Origin: Acinetobacter sp. ANC 3781
GTDB taxonomy: Bacteria > Pseudomonadota > Gammaproteobacteria > Pseudomonadales > Moraxellaceae
Direction: 5' to 3'
NCBI RefSeq assembly: GCF_004331285.1
Contig: NZ_SJOH01000013.1
Location: 1-64,000, forward strand
Length of the DNA: 64,000 bases
The position numbers were made by a program, and so were the translations under genes. Below, in pieces: positions 45,352 through 54,405 of the stretch; position 1 is the stretch's first letter, and each line of letters opens with the position of its first letter. Below the pieces are notes generated by a model. The model worked only from the letters and a program-made list of their open reading frames with translations. It was not told the DNA's origin and did not search any database.

Positions 45352-47193
45352 TTATTGTCCTATATGTTTTTGAAACAGATCGAGCTGTTTTATTAATTCC
45401 GCTTCGGTAAAAGCTCCGGTTAAACGTAAACCGCGAATTTCTTGTTGTTTTGGATTTAAAAATAAATACGTTGGTGGACCTAAAATATCCCATTGATTTA
45501 GCAATGCCTGATGGGTTGCATCATAATGACTCAAATCCAGTTTAATCAAAAAATACGGGGCCAAGGTTTGCTGCACTTGTGCTGATTTTAAAACACGATG
45601 TTCAATCGGCTGACACGCCACGCACCAGTCAGCATAGACATCAATAATAATGGCTTGCTCGGAGGGCGCACTGGCTAACAGCTGATGAAATTCGTTGGCT
45701 GTTTTAGCCACATGCCATGTCGCTTGAGCAGTGCTTTGCTGAATAAAGAATCGTTGACTGTGCTGATATTGAGTATAGGCCAGATAAGGAATCACGGTGA
45801 GCAATGCTAAAATATACAGCCATTTAAACTGTGTTTTTTGTCCCACTAAGCGCGCGATTACATAGCCAATAAAGCTTAAGCCCAAGCCCAGACCTAGCCA
45901 TTGCATCCACGCTTCAGAAATTAAAGGCCGAATAAAATATAGTGCCAAAGCCAGCATGATAAAGGCAAAAATCACTTTAATCTGGTGCATCCACTGCCCT
46001 GCTTTGGGCAGAATTCTTGCACCTAACACACTGGCCAAAAGCAGCGGTGTTCCCATGCCAAAACCCAGTGTGAACAGTAATAATGCCCCTTGCCACTGAC
46101 TTTGGGTTTGGGAAATAAATAATAACGCCCCTGCTAAAGGTGCGGTCATACAGGGTCCAACCAGTAAGGCCGAGATCATGCCCATCACCGCCGCACCCAC
46201 CAAGCTGCCACCTTTTTGCAGCGAATGCACCCGATCTAAACGGTTTACTAAAGCATGCGGCAATTTAATTTCAAACAGGCCAAATAAATTCAACGCGAAC
46301 AAGACAAAGAGCGCGCTAAAAGCAAGCAGGGTAGAAGGCTGCTGCAACCAGCGCTGGAAGTTCAAACCGGCAGCTGAGGCGATCAAACCTAAAATGGCAT
46401 AAACCATGGCCATGCTACAGACAAAAACTAAGGCAATCATCCAGGCTTTTAAGCCCTTGCTGTCGCGCACGATTAACGAAGTCAAAATCGGTAACATCGG
46501 CAAGGAACATGGGGTAAAGGCCAGTAAAATCCCTAAGCCAAAAAATAGCAACAGACTATAAAATAAAGAATTTTTTGCCAGTTGTTGCGACCACATCTGA
46601 TCTTGAGCAGTATCTAACGCAACTGGAGATTCAGCACTTTCTACATTATTTTGTTCAGTCGAAAAAGCTGTCTTACTGCTTGTTGTGTTATTCGATGACT
46701 GTGAAAGGTCGAGCAAACGCTTGCTGGATTTAGCCTGATTTTGCAGAAGCACCAGGCCATCGACATCGGTCTGAAACTCGACCGTTTGCGGTGGGTAACA
46801 AATGCGGTCCTGGGCACAACCCTGCCAAGTCACCTGATAAGTTTTTGATGCTTCAGTCGGAATGTTGAATTGAATATTCTGAAAATAAACTTGGGTATGT
46901 CCATAGTTTTCATCATACAGATCGGTGGCTTTAGGCAGTTTTAAAGCAAGTTTTTGTGTTCCCTGCTTAACTTCAAATTTATGTTGGTATAAATAATAAC
47001 GATCGGGAATTTTCCAATTCAGCTGTGCTTCATGCTTACGGTTGGATTCAACCGTAAAAGAAAAAGCATCTTCTGCAGAACGCAATTGATCTTGTGCCTG
47101 TAAAGTCATTGAAAACAATAAAATGACGCTACAAATAAATCCGCTCACAGCGGAATGAAACAAGAACCCATTATTTGGAAGATACTTTTTCAT
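45352..47193 (-). CDS. dsbD: Thiol:disulfide interchange protein DsbD
   Basis: Carries electrons from cytoplasmic thioredoxin across the inner membrane to periplasmic DsbC/DsbG and CcmG. 613 residues with a signal peptide, a periplasmic alpha domain (CAQDRICYPP), an eight-helix membrane domain with FTPCSLPMLP and VGPCMTAPL, and a C-terminal thioredoxin-like gamma domain with ADWCVACQPIEHRVL. All three cysteine pairs are present. It is preceded at 18 bp by a transporter-like OMP gene. Confidence 0.95.
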   Translation of the reverse strand: MKKYLPNNGFLFHSAVSGFICSVILLFSMTLQAQDQLRSAEDAFSFTVESNRKHEAQLNWKIPDRYYLYQHKFEVKQGTQKLALKLPKATDLYDENYGHTQVYFQNIQFNIPTEASKTYQVTWQGCAQDRICYPPQTVEFQTDVDGLVLLQNQAKSSKRLLDLSQSSNNTTSSKTAFSTEQNNVESAESPVALDTAQDQMWSQQLAKNSLFYSLLLFFGLGILLAFTPCSLPMLPILTSLIVRDSKGLKAWMIALVFVCSMAMVYAILGLIASAAGLNFQRWLQQPSTLLAFSALFVLFALNLFGLFEIKLPHALVNRLDRVHSLQKGGSLVGAAVMGMISALLVGPCMTAPLAGALLFISQTQSQWQGALLLFTLGFGMGTPLLLASVLGARILPKAGQWMHQIKVIFAFIMLALALYFIRPLISEAWMQWLGLGLGLSFIGYVIARLVGQKTQFKWLYILALLTVIPYLAYTQYQHSQRFFIQQSTAQATWHVAKTANEFHQLLASAPSEQAIIIDVYADWCVACQPIEHRVLKSAQVQQTLAPYFLIKLDLSHYDATHQALLNQWDILGPPTYLFLNPKQQEIRGLRLTGAFTEAELIKQLDLFQKHIGQ

Positions 47194-47211
47194 ATAAATT
47201 TATATTTTTAA

Positions 47212-47979
47212 TTAAAAGAGGAAAGAAACACCCAAACCTGACTGGTAGCTTTTATCTCTGCCATTCAAGTCAACACCCACACTAGCATCCATTTGTACGC
47301 GGTTATTCAGTGCATAAATAACACCAGAACCCAGTGAATATTCATAATGTTCACTTTCAGCCTTGCGGTACACGAATTCAGAAAAACCTGACCATTTATC
47401 CGCAATTTTATATTCAATGGTTGGGACGGCAGTCACAGCCCAATTACTGTTTTGGGCTTCATAACGCATGGTGATTGAAGTGGTAATCAGATCAGTCGCT
47501 GCATACGCTACCGCAGAACTCAGGCTGTAAATATCATCATGATGACTAAAGCCATCATTTCCGGTCGCTAAAATGGCTTCTGCCAAAATAGCCATAGAAA
47601 GCTTGTCATCATCCAGATCAATGGCTTTTTTAAGTCCAATGCTGACATCGCCCAAACCATCCTCTTCAACTGACTGACCGGTACGTTTTACTTTGCTCCA
47701 AGCTGGACCTTGCCATCCCAATTGTAACTCTAGGTCTTTGGCCAAACCGGTACGCAATAACATATCTGCGTTTAAAGTGACAGTTTTTTGTTGTTCGCCC
47801 TCTACCGTGGTTTGGTTATAGCTGACATTCGGTAAACCTTGTTCCCATGCCAGTTGACCGACTGGAGTAATACCGGTACCGAAACCTGTCCCCGGACGGT
47901 CAAAGGAAAATTCAGCAGCCATAGTATTCATACTGAAACCTGCCGCAACAATCAAAGCTACTATTTTTACTGCTGACAT
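47212..47979 (-). CDS. Outer-membrane transporter-like protein (MetA-pathway family)
   Basis: 255 residues with a signal peptide (KIVALIVAAGFSMNTMA-A) and an all-beta mature part that starts EFSFDRPGTGFGTGITPVGQ and ends GLGVSFLF with a C-terminal F. The F.RPG..... start and alternation of polar and aromatic residues resemble PF13557-type proteins (putative MetA-pathway of phenol degradation transporters). Substrate unknown. It lies 13 bp after the ankyrin gene and 18 bp before dsbD. Confidence 0.7.
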   Translation of the reverse strand: MSAVKIVALIVAAGFSMNTMAAEFSFDRPGTGFGTGITPVGQLAWEQGLPNVSYNQTTVEGEQQKTVTLNADMLLRTGLAKDLELQLGWQGPAWSKVKRTGQSVEEDGLGDVSIGLKKAIDLDDDKLSMAILAEAILATGNDGFSHHDDIYSLSSAVAYAATDLITTSITMRYEAQNSNWAVTAVPTIEYKIADKWSGFSEFVYRKAESEHYEYSLGSGVIYALNNRVQMDASVGVDLNGRDKSYQSGLGVSFLF

Positions 47980-47992
47980 TTTTATCTCGCTA

Positions 47993-48535
47993 TTATGTTA
48001 ATTCTTTGGTCATTTTAGCACCGTGACTACGGAGCAACTCCAAGGTTTGTTTTTCTTCTGCCAAAGCTTCTGACCAGTTAATTTCATCAAAATCACAATC
48101 AAAGAATAAATCACTGATTGAAGATAAAATGGTGAGCCCTTCTTCATCCTTGCTATTTGGATCTACTTTTTCATCGAGTAAGCGTTTTACTGCAGGCACA
48201 CAGGCAGCACTGGCCGCATCCCATAATGGACCATACAGTTCTTCAGCATCCCATAAATGTATATTGGCTTTGGCCTGAATAAGCGCTTCTAAAATTTCAA
48301 TATGTATCGCCAAATTTTGTTGTTTTTCTTGTTCAGATAAGGGTGAACCTGCTTCATGGGCTTCACAAATCTGCTCCCACCATTTGAACAAACCATCTGA
48401 CCAGACAGAAATTACCGGACCTTTTTCAGGATCAATAAAATTAGGGTCAAGACCTTCTGCCAAAAGGCGTTGTACTTGAGCAAGATCGAGTTCTTCAATT
48501 GCTTGTACAAAGACTTGTTGTTGCGCTGTTAACAT
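47993..48535 (-). CDS. Ankyrin-repeat protein
   Basis: 180 residues, cytoplasmic. Ankyrin-type repeats are visible: LDLAQVQRLLAEGLDPNFID near the N-terminus, EILEALIQAKANIHLWD in the middle, CVPAVKRLLDEKVDPNSKD towards the end, and a final LLRSHGAKM. It mediates protein contacts; partner unknown. ATG 48535 is preferred over an in-frame TTG at 48553. First gene of the run ending with dsbD and GST. Confidence 0.78.
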   Translation of the reverse strand: MLTAQQQVFVQAIEELDLAQVQRLLAEGLDPNFIDPEKGPVISVWSDGLFKWWEQICEAHEAGSPLSEQEKQQNLAIHIEILEALIQAKANIHLWDAEELYGPLWDAASAACVPAVKRLLDEKVDPNSKDEEGLTILSSISDLFFDCDFDEINWSEALAEEKQTLELLRSHGAKMTKELT

Positions 48536-48654
48536 GGAGAAAGTTCTCTTCAATCAGTTTTAAACCATTATGCCCAATAAACGCTGATTTGTTTTAGATA
48601 AATGTATAACAAGCATATTTATTATTCATTTAGCTTTCCTAACATGGACACGTA

Positions 48655-48678
48655 AAAAAAGCTCCGAAGAGCTTTTTT
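48655..48678 (-). terminator. Rho-independent terminator of the HPF-like gene
   Basis: AAAAAAGCTC / GAGCTTTTTT stem with CGAA loop, 25 bp downstream of the stop codon. Confidence 0.85.
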
Positions 48679-48703
48679 CCTATCTAATGAAGCATGTTGC
48701 TAG

Positions 48704-49087
48704 TTAATCTTTTAAATCCTCTGCATCCTCAGTATCAGCATCGTTAACTTCAGCGAATGCCGGCACTGCTGCACGAGGGTTTTCTTTCTTCTCGAACAGA
48801 TGCTCTAAACTGCGTTTCAAACGATCAATGGCACCATGGATAGCAGTATCAATATTATGACCGCGATGGTTGACCACTACAGGTTTCAACCCTGCTGGAC
48901 GCGCTTCAATCATGCAGTTAATATCATCGGCACCGCCTTTGGCTGCATTTTCGTCGCTAAAATGAACTGAAAAGTGAGTAATACGTTCACTATGACGTTG
49001 GAATTCTGCATTCAGTTCTGCACGAACATAAGTAATTAAACGTTCACTATTTTGAATGTTTTTATCTGTACGGATTTCAATGTTCAT
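48704..49087 (-). CDS. HPF/RaiA-family ribosome-associated protein
   Basis: 127 residues. It begins MNIEIRTDKNIQNSERLITYV and has the S30EA/HPF fold pattern: beta-alpha-beta with ITHFSVHFSDENAAKGGADD, INCMIEARPAGLKPVVVNHRG, and DTAIHGAIDRLKRSLEHLFEKK, followed by an acidic tail (DADTEDAEDLKD). It likely binds stalled ribosomes in stress. It lacks the C-terminal dimerisation domain of long HPF. Confidence 0.8.
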   Translation of the reverse strand: MNIEIRTDKNIQNSERLITYVRAELNAEFQRHSERITHFSVHFSDENAAKGGADDINCMIEARPAGLKPVVVNHRGHNIDTAIHGAIDRLKRSLEHLFEKKENPRAAVPAFAEVNDADTEDAEDLKD

Positions 49088-49574
49088 ATAATTTCATCCT
49101 CTTTTATTCACATCTTTTTGTGCAAAACTTCTTATCTTGGCACGTTTAAACTTGCTGTAAAAACAGCGCGAAACATCTTCAAATTAGTTTGGAACGAATT
49201 CCTCCACATTGAACGATGAACACTTTTGAGTCTGCAGAATCGTGTCCTTATGCTTCGAATATAAGGGGCTATGCGAAGCAGATGCAAGTAGTATTTTGAT
49301 ATTTTTAAATAACCACATAGAAATTAGGTGATTTAAATTTATTTGCCAAGTTATTTGATAAATCTCATATTATTGGTTATCGCCGAGAACTACAGTATAA
49401 AATCGTTTGATGTTTTTTATCCGCCTGTATTTTTAAGTATCAAAGCTGTAGTTTAATTTTGAGTCACAAGGCATTTTAGAGAATTAGATTATTTTGAATT
49501 ATTGATCAATTTTGGCTTTATTTTTGCTAGAGAATCTGTATGCTTTGTTTGCTTCTCGGGGGAGATATTTTTTA
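49088..49574. other. Non-coding gap between the HPF-like and Tsx-like genes
   Basis: No coding sequence is evident. A TGCTTCG (49251-49257) / CGAAGCA (49274-49280) inverted repeat lies in the middle; the remainder is AT-rich and must contain divergent promoters for the two flanking genes. Confidence 0.5.
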
Positions 49575-50303
49575 ATGAAACTTACACAAATTTTTGCTAC
49601 ATGTACCTTGGCTTCAACTGCTGCACTTACTCAAGCTGCGCCAATCTGGCAAGACTTCAGCGTGACTGGTCTTTATGGTGAAAACTATGAAGTTGTAGAT
49701 GATCAGCAAACCACTATGACTGTTGAATATGCAGCTAAAGTAAAGTATGCAGATGTATTCTTTTTTGCTGACCGCCTGCGCGGTGGTGATGATCATAAGT
49801 CAACTTATTTTGAATTATCACCTCGTTTAAGCTTGGGTGAAGTAACGGGTCAAAAACTTGCTTTTGGTCCAGTAAAAGACGTGTTAGTTTCTACAACTTG
49901 GGAAGCAAACAACGATGATTTCAGCAGCTTTGATAACTTCTTATACGGTGTAGGCTTCGATCTAGATATTCCATATTTCCAATATGCGAGTGTAAATTTC
50001 TATCGTGCCAATAATGAACTTCAAAAAGATGACTATCAAATGACACTCACTTATGGTGTGCCATTTAAGTTAGGCTCTGAAGACTTCCTGGTTGACGGTT
50101 TCCTCGACTGGTCCACAGCAGAAAAAGATGACCATGCAAGTGAACTCAACTGGACCACTCAGTGGAAATGGAATGCAGGTAAACACATTTCTCCAGACAC
50201 TCGCTTATACCTCGGTATCGAACATTCAGTTTGGAACAATAAATTTGGTATTAAAGACCAAAATGAAAATAACGTAAGCGCATTGGTTAAATACCACTTC
50301 TAA
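49575..50303 (+). CDS. Tsx/OmpK-family outer-membrane channel
   Basis: 242 residues: a nucleoside-specific channel-like barrel. Signal peptide MKLTQIFATCTLASTAALTQA with cleavage before APIWQDFSVTGLYG. Strands include FFFADRLRGGDDHKSTYFELSPRL (a Tsx-family block) and the C-terminal VSALVKYHF. GGGGGAGA lies upstream of ATG 49575; an earlier in-frame start at 49512 is unlikely because it would add 21 residues before the signal peptide. Confidence 0.8.
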   Translation: MKLTQIFATCTLASTAALTQAAPIWQDFSVTGLYGENYEVVDDQQTTMTVEYAAKVKYADVFFFADRLRGGDDHKSTYFELSPRLSLGEVTGQKLAFGPVKDVLVSTTWEANNDDFSSFDNFLYGVGFDLDIPYFQYASVNFYRANNELQKDDYQMTLTYGVPFKLGSEDFLVDGFLDWSTAEKDDHASELNWTTQWKWNAGKHISPDTRLYLGIEHSVWNNKFGIKDQNENNVSALVKYHF

Positions 50304-50336
50304 GCACAACGTTTTTTTAGATCTTAGATGAGCGTT

Positions 50337-50366
50337 TAAAAAGCAGGGCTTCGGTCTTGCTTTTTT
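50337..50366 (+). terminator. Rho-independent terminator of the Tsx-like gene
   Basis: AAAAGCA.G / .TTGCTTTT stem with a CTTCGGT loop followed by TTTTATTG; 34 bp after the stop codon. Confidence 0.8.
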
Positions 50367-50427
50367 ATTGCCCTAAAATGGAATTATTTCTAAAATAAAA
50401 CCTCTATTTATTCATTCGGCATATGTA

Positions 50428-50931
50428 ATGGACTTTCAAGTACGTCCCGCTCAAACACAAGATCTAGAACAGATACTGAATATTTATAATGCTGAAATTT
50501 TAAATGGAACTGCAACCTGGAATGACAAGGAAAAATCTTTAGATGATTTTCATCACTGGTTTAAAAATCTCGCCGCTCAACAGTTTCCTTTATTGGTTGC
50601 TGAAGATTTAGAGACTAAACAGATTGCAGGCTACGCTGATTATTCTTCATTTCGTCAAATTCACGGCTTTAAACATACTGTTGAACATTCTGTGTTTATT
50701 CATCCTGACTTTATCAGACAAGGTTTAGGTAAAGCTTTAATGCTGAAACTGATTGACCATGCAAAACAGCATCATATTCATGTCATGGTCGCGGCGATTG
50801 ATCATGAAAATAAAGCTTCTGTTGTTTTACACGAGAAATTAGGATTTAAGCACACAGGCTATATGCCTGAAGTAGGACAAAAATTTGGACAATGGCGCGA
50901 TTTAGTGTTGATGCAGCTGATACTCGATTAA
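50428..50931 (+). CDS. GNAT acetyltransferase (phosphinothricin-acetyltransferase-like)
   Basis: 167 residues with the GNAT fold. The region YADYSSFR...TVEHSVFIHPDFIRQGLGKALML contains the acetyl-CoA binding Q-x-x-G-x-G/A motif (RQGLGKAL). The N-terminus (VRPAQTQDLEQILNIYNAEILNGTATWN) and ENKASVVLHEKLGFKHTGYMPEVGQKFG are typical of the Pat/Bar group that acetylate small amines. Physiological substrate unknown. Confidence 0.85.
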   Translation: MDFQVRPAQTQDLEQILNIYNAEILNGTATWNDKEKSLDDFHHWFKNLAAQQFPLLVAEDLETKQIAGYADYSSFRQIHGFKHTVEHSVFIHPDFIRQGLGKALMLKLIDHAKQHHIHVMVAAIDHENKASVVLHEKLGFKHTGYMPEVGQKFGQWRDLVLMQLILD

Positions 50932-50989
50932 GTATTAAACTATTCAATCTTCTGAAAATAATGCTTTAAGTTTGTTTATTTACTGCTAA

Positions 50990-51640
50990 ACAAATGCAAA
51001 AGAGCGACTCATCTTAATCAGTCCTTATCTGCGTTTAAACGACCGTATTAAAGAACTTTTAGAAGACAAAAACCGTTTAAAAATTGATATCCGGATTGTT
51101 TATGGAAAAAGTGATTTACATCCTGATGAAATCAAATGGATGCAAAAACTTGATTATGTACGCCTCAGCTTTTGTAAAAACCTGCATGCAAAATGTTATA
51201 TGAATGAATCGGAATGCATTATTTCAAGTTTAAATCTCTACGAATTTAGTCAAGTGAATAATAATGAAATGGGTATTTTAATTCGTAAATATGAAGATGA
51301 TGAAGTATTTAAAGATGCTTATGAAGAATCTCAGCGCATTATTCGCATCAGTGATGAACTTCGAATCTCATTAGATGAAGTAAAAACAGGACAAGCTCAG
51401 GTTGAAGAGAAAAACGATGAGGACACTGATCATTTAACTAAATTAACTTCATCAAAATTAGCGGCAAAACATAAATTAAAAACTGCTGATTTATTAGATA
51501 AGTTTATTGAAAAAGGATTTTTAACCCTCAATGAAAATGGCAAACATTTACTCACAGAACAAGGCAAAGCCATGGGCGGAGAATTTAGGACAAGCCAATA
51601 CGGTGGTTATTTTCTGTGGTTAGAAAGTGTGGAAATCTAA
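50990..51640 (+). pseudogene. 5'-truncated phospholipase D-family gene
   Basis: The frame from 50990 reads TNAKERLILISPYLRLNDR...IRIVYGKSDLHPDEIKW, then HAKCYMNESECIISSLNLYEF (the PLD HxK block), ISDELRISLDEV and an all-alpha C-terminus ending FLWLESVEI. Intact relatives start about 20 residues earlier with a hydrophobic M-x-K-F-L leader; here the frame is open only from just after TAA 50987-50989, and no ATG, GTG or TTG lies between it and ATG 51140. So the gene has lost its 5' end, although ATG 51140 could still direct a 166-residue C-terminal product. A terminator follows the stop. Confidence 0.6.
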
Positions 51641-51641
51641 T

Positions 51642-51670
51642 AAAAAAGCCCTTTTTGGGGGCTTTTTTTA
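51642..51670. terminator. Bidirectional terminator between the PLD gene and parE
   Basis: AAAAAAGCCC / GGGGCTTTTTT stem with TTTT loop between convergent genes; T-tracts on both strands. Confidence 0.85.
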
Positions 51671-51677
51671 TAAATGC

Positions 51678-53558
51678 TTAAACCACTAAATCTGCCAGGT
51701 TACCTTTTTGTTCGAGCCATTCTTTACGATCACCGGCACGCTTCTTGGCAAGCAACTTATCGAGTAATCCTGCAGTAAATTGCATGTCATCTAAATCGAG
51801 CTGTACCAGACGGCGCGTATCCGGGTCTAAAGTCGTTTCACGGAGTTGGCTGGCATTCATTTCCCCCAACCCCTTGAATCGGGTAATTTGCGGCGTTTTG
51901 GTTTTGGTTTTCTTCAGAATTGATTCCAATTCGTCTTCATCCAGTGCGTAATGGACATCCTTGCCATCATCAATCCGGAACAAAGGCGGCATGGCAACAT
52001 ACAAATGCCCCTCTTCAACCAAGGTGGGGAAATGTTTTACAAACAATGCGCATAATAGCGTCGCGATATGTAAACCATCTGAATCGGCATCAGCAAGGAT
52101 ACACACTTTGCCATAACGTAATTCTGAAAGGTCATCACTGCCAGGATCTACACCAATCGCAATGGCAATATTATGTACTTCCTGAGAAGCTAGAACTTCA
52201 TCAGATGCCACTTCCCAGGTATTCAAAATTTTCCCGCGAATCGGCATGATTGCTTGAAAATTTTTATCCCGCGCTTGTTTGGCAGAACCCCCGGCAGAAT
52301 CTCCTTCCACAATAAACAGTTCAGATTCATCCAGCGTATGACCGACACAATCGGACAGTTTCCCCGGCAAAGTTGGCCCTGCCACAATTTTTTTACGTTC
52401 AACTTTTTTAGCCGCTTTTAAACGACGACCAGCTTTGGCGATCATCATTTCAGCAAGCTGCATTGCCGTATCAGAGTTTTGATTCAACCACAGTGCAAAA
52501 GCATCTTTGGCGATATTCAGTACAATGCTTGATGCTTCACGGCTTGAAAGACGTTCCTTGGTTTGACCGGAAAATTGTGGTTCCTGAAACTTTAAAGACA
52601 GAATGTAATTCACACCATCCCAAACGTCTTCCGCAGACAGCTTTAAATTACGCGGCAATAAATTACGCAGTTCACAGAACTCGCGCATGGCATCCGTGAC
52701 ACCTGAACGAAGACCGTTCACATGGGTACCCCCTTGTGCAGTGGGAATCAGGTTAACGTAACTTTCCTGAACCTGTTCACCGCCTTCAGTATTCCAGCAA
52801 ATTGCAAATTCTGCACTGGCACGTTCTGCTTCTCCAGTCGCCACAAAAGCAGGACATGGAATAATCTCGCGATCTTGCAATTCATCCATCAAATAGTCGA
52901 CCAGACCATTTTCAAATTGCCATTCAATTTTTTCGTTATTAATTTGGTCGACATACACAATTTGTAAGCCGGCCGCTAAAACGGCTTTGGCTTTTAAATT
53001 ATGTTTTAACGCTTTTAAGGCAAATTTGGGTGAATCAAAATATTTTGTATCTGGCCAGAAATGAACCCTGGTGCCTGAAGCACGCTTGGGTGCTTTACCT
53101 TGAAACACTTCCAGCTGTGAAACCGGTTCACCATGCTCAAATGCCATTTTATAGACATTGCCTTGGCGCTGAACTTCAACTTCAATCCGATTTGACAAGG
53201 CATTTACTACCGAAATACCCACACCATGCAAACCACCTGAAAACTGGTAATTGTCGGTGCTAAATTTACCGCCAGCATGCAGCTTGGTTAGGATAATTTC
53301 AATCCCGCTTTGGCCATATTCAGGGTGAATATCGACAGGCATCCCCCGGCCGTTATCTTCGACAGACAAAGATCCATCTTTATACACCGTCACGGTAATT
53401 TTATTGGCATGCCCTGCAAGTGCCTCATCCACAGCGTTATCAATGACTTCTTGTGCCAAATGGTTTGGACGAGTGGTATCGGTATACATTCCCGGACGAC
53501 GACGAACCGGATCTAAACCAGATAAAACTTCAAGTGATTGAGCCGTATATTGAGACAC
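51678..53558 (-). CDS. parE: DNA topoisomerase IV subunit B (ParE)
   Basis: ATPase subunit of topoisomerase IV, which decatenates sister chromosomes. 626 residues. GHKL ATPase motifs: NAVDEALAG, VEDNGRGMPV and GGLHGVGISVVNALSN; the TOPRIM domain has FIVEGDSAGGSAKQARD and ADADSDGLHI. Length and C-terminal RKEWLEQKGNLADLVV fit ParE, not the longer GyrB. The GTG at 53558 (VSQYTAQSLEVL) is the family start; TTG 53585 would overlap yqiA. It overlaps or abuts yqiA upstream, as in E. coli. Confidence 0.95.
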   Translation of the reverse strand: MSQYTAQSLEVLSGLDPVRRRPGMYTDTTRPNHLAQEVIDNAVDEALAGHANKITVTVYKDGSLSVEDNGRGMPVDIHPEYGQSGIEIILTKLHAGGKFSTDNYQFSGGLHGVGISVVNALSNRIEVEVQRQGNVYKMAFEHGEPVSQLEVFQGKAPKRASGTRVHFWPDTKYFDSPKFALKALKHNLKAKAVLAAGLQIVYVDQINNEKIEWQFENGLVDYLMDELQDREIIPCPAFVATGEAERASAEFAICWNTEGGEQVQESYVNLIPTAQGGTHVNGLRSGVTDAMREFCELRNLLPRNLKLSAEDVWDGVNYILSLKFQEPQFSGQTKERLSSREASSIVLNIAKDAFALWLNQNSDTAMQLAEMMIAKAGRRLKAAKKVERKKIVAGPTLPGKLSDCVGHTLDESELFIVEGDSAGGSAKQARDKNFQAIMPIRGKILNTWEVASDEVLASQEVHNIAIAIGVDPGSDDLSELRYGKVCILADADSDGLHIATLLCALFVKHFPTLVEEGHLYVAMPPLFRIDDGKDVHYALDEDELESILKKTKTKTPQITRFKGLGEMNASQLRETTLDPDTRRLVQLDLDDMQFTAGLLDKLLAKKRAGDRKEWLEQKGNLADLVV

Positions 53559-53572
53559 GTTGTACTGTTTCC

Positions 53573-54157
53573 TTATTTTATACAATCCGATAAAAACTGT
53601 AATGCCATTGGTATTTTGTCTGCGAAATTGTCCATCGCATGCTTGCCATTCGTTTCTGTGATGATCATAGACTGATGTGAAGCGTTGCTATAATAGCGCT
53701 GTGCTTCACGATAATCCAAAACTTCATCGCCTTGTTGCAGTAACACCAAAATTTTGGCTGCATCTTGCACAAATGGAACCGCCATCTGCCGCAGTTGATC
53801 AAGTTGTGTATGATCCAAAGTCCATTGGGCATTCAACTTATAGGGAATCTGCTCGCTGCCAAACAAATCATGAAACAGTTGCCATGGTCGCATGGCAGGA
53901 TTAATTAAAACAGCCGGCACCCCATGTTTTGCGACCAGTTGTGTCGCATAAAAGCCTCCAAGACTGCTTCCAATGAGGACCACTTGATCTAAAGTTGCAA
54001 TCATATCCGAAACATAAGCCAAAGCCTGTTTGGGTGGCATATTTAAATCAGGTAAATAGACCTCAAAATTGTTCTGCTGCTGGCAAAATGCTTTAATCTG
54101 TTGCCCTTTTATGGACAAGCTACTACTTTGAAATCCATGTAAATAAATAATGTTCAT
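53573..54157 (-). CDS. yqiA: YqiA-type esterase
   Basis: 194 residues; the small alpha/beta-hydrolase family of YqiA/YcfP. It shows IIYLHGFQSSSLSIKG at the N-terminus, the nucleophile elbow LIGSSLGGFYATQL near residue 65, a catalytic Asp in GDEVLDY and His in NGKHAMDNF. It acts on short-chain esters in vitro in E. coli; the physiological role is unknown. The gene order yqiA-parE matches E. coli. Confidence 0.85.
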   Translation of the reverse strand: MNIIYLHGFQSSSLSIKGQQIKAFCQQQNNFEVYLPDLNMPPKQALAYVSDMIATLDQVVLIGSSLGGFYATQLVAKHGVPAVLINPAMRPWQLFHDLFGSEQIPYKLNAQWTLDHTQLDQLRQMAVPFVQDAAKILVLLQQGDEVLDYREAQRYYSNASHQSMIITETNGKHAMDNFADKIPMALQFLSDCIK

Positions 54158-54405
54158 CGTTTTTTATTTCATATTAATTTAAATGAATCTGATTTATTCT
54201 AAAATGAGAACGACTTTAACAATTCGTTTTAATTTGCATTTTACAGGAATTGTCAGACAAAAAAATTACAACTAAAACACAATTCTCGTTATTGTAAAAG
54301 CTGTTCGAGATGAACCCTAGAAGATTAAAATCTAAGAATTTATACCCGGATCTCAAGAAAAAATAAAGTGCCTGTGGAACATGATTGGAAAAAGGATAGG
54401 ATAAA

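Noticed and set aside
51678..53558. gyrB
   Set aside because: Length of about 626 residues, the C-terminal RKEWLEQKGNLADLVV and the yqiA neighbour fit ParE; GyrB of gammaproteobacteria is longer and lies by recF.
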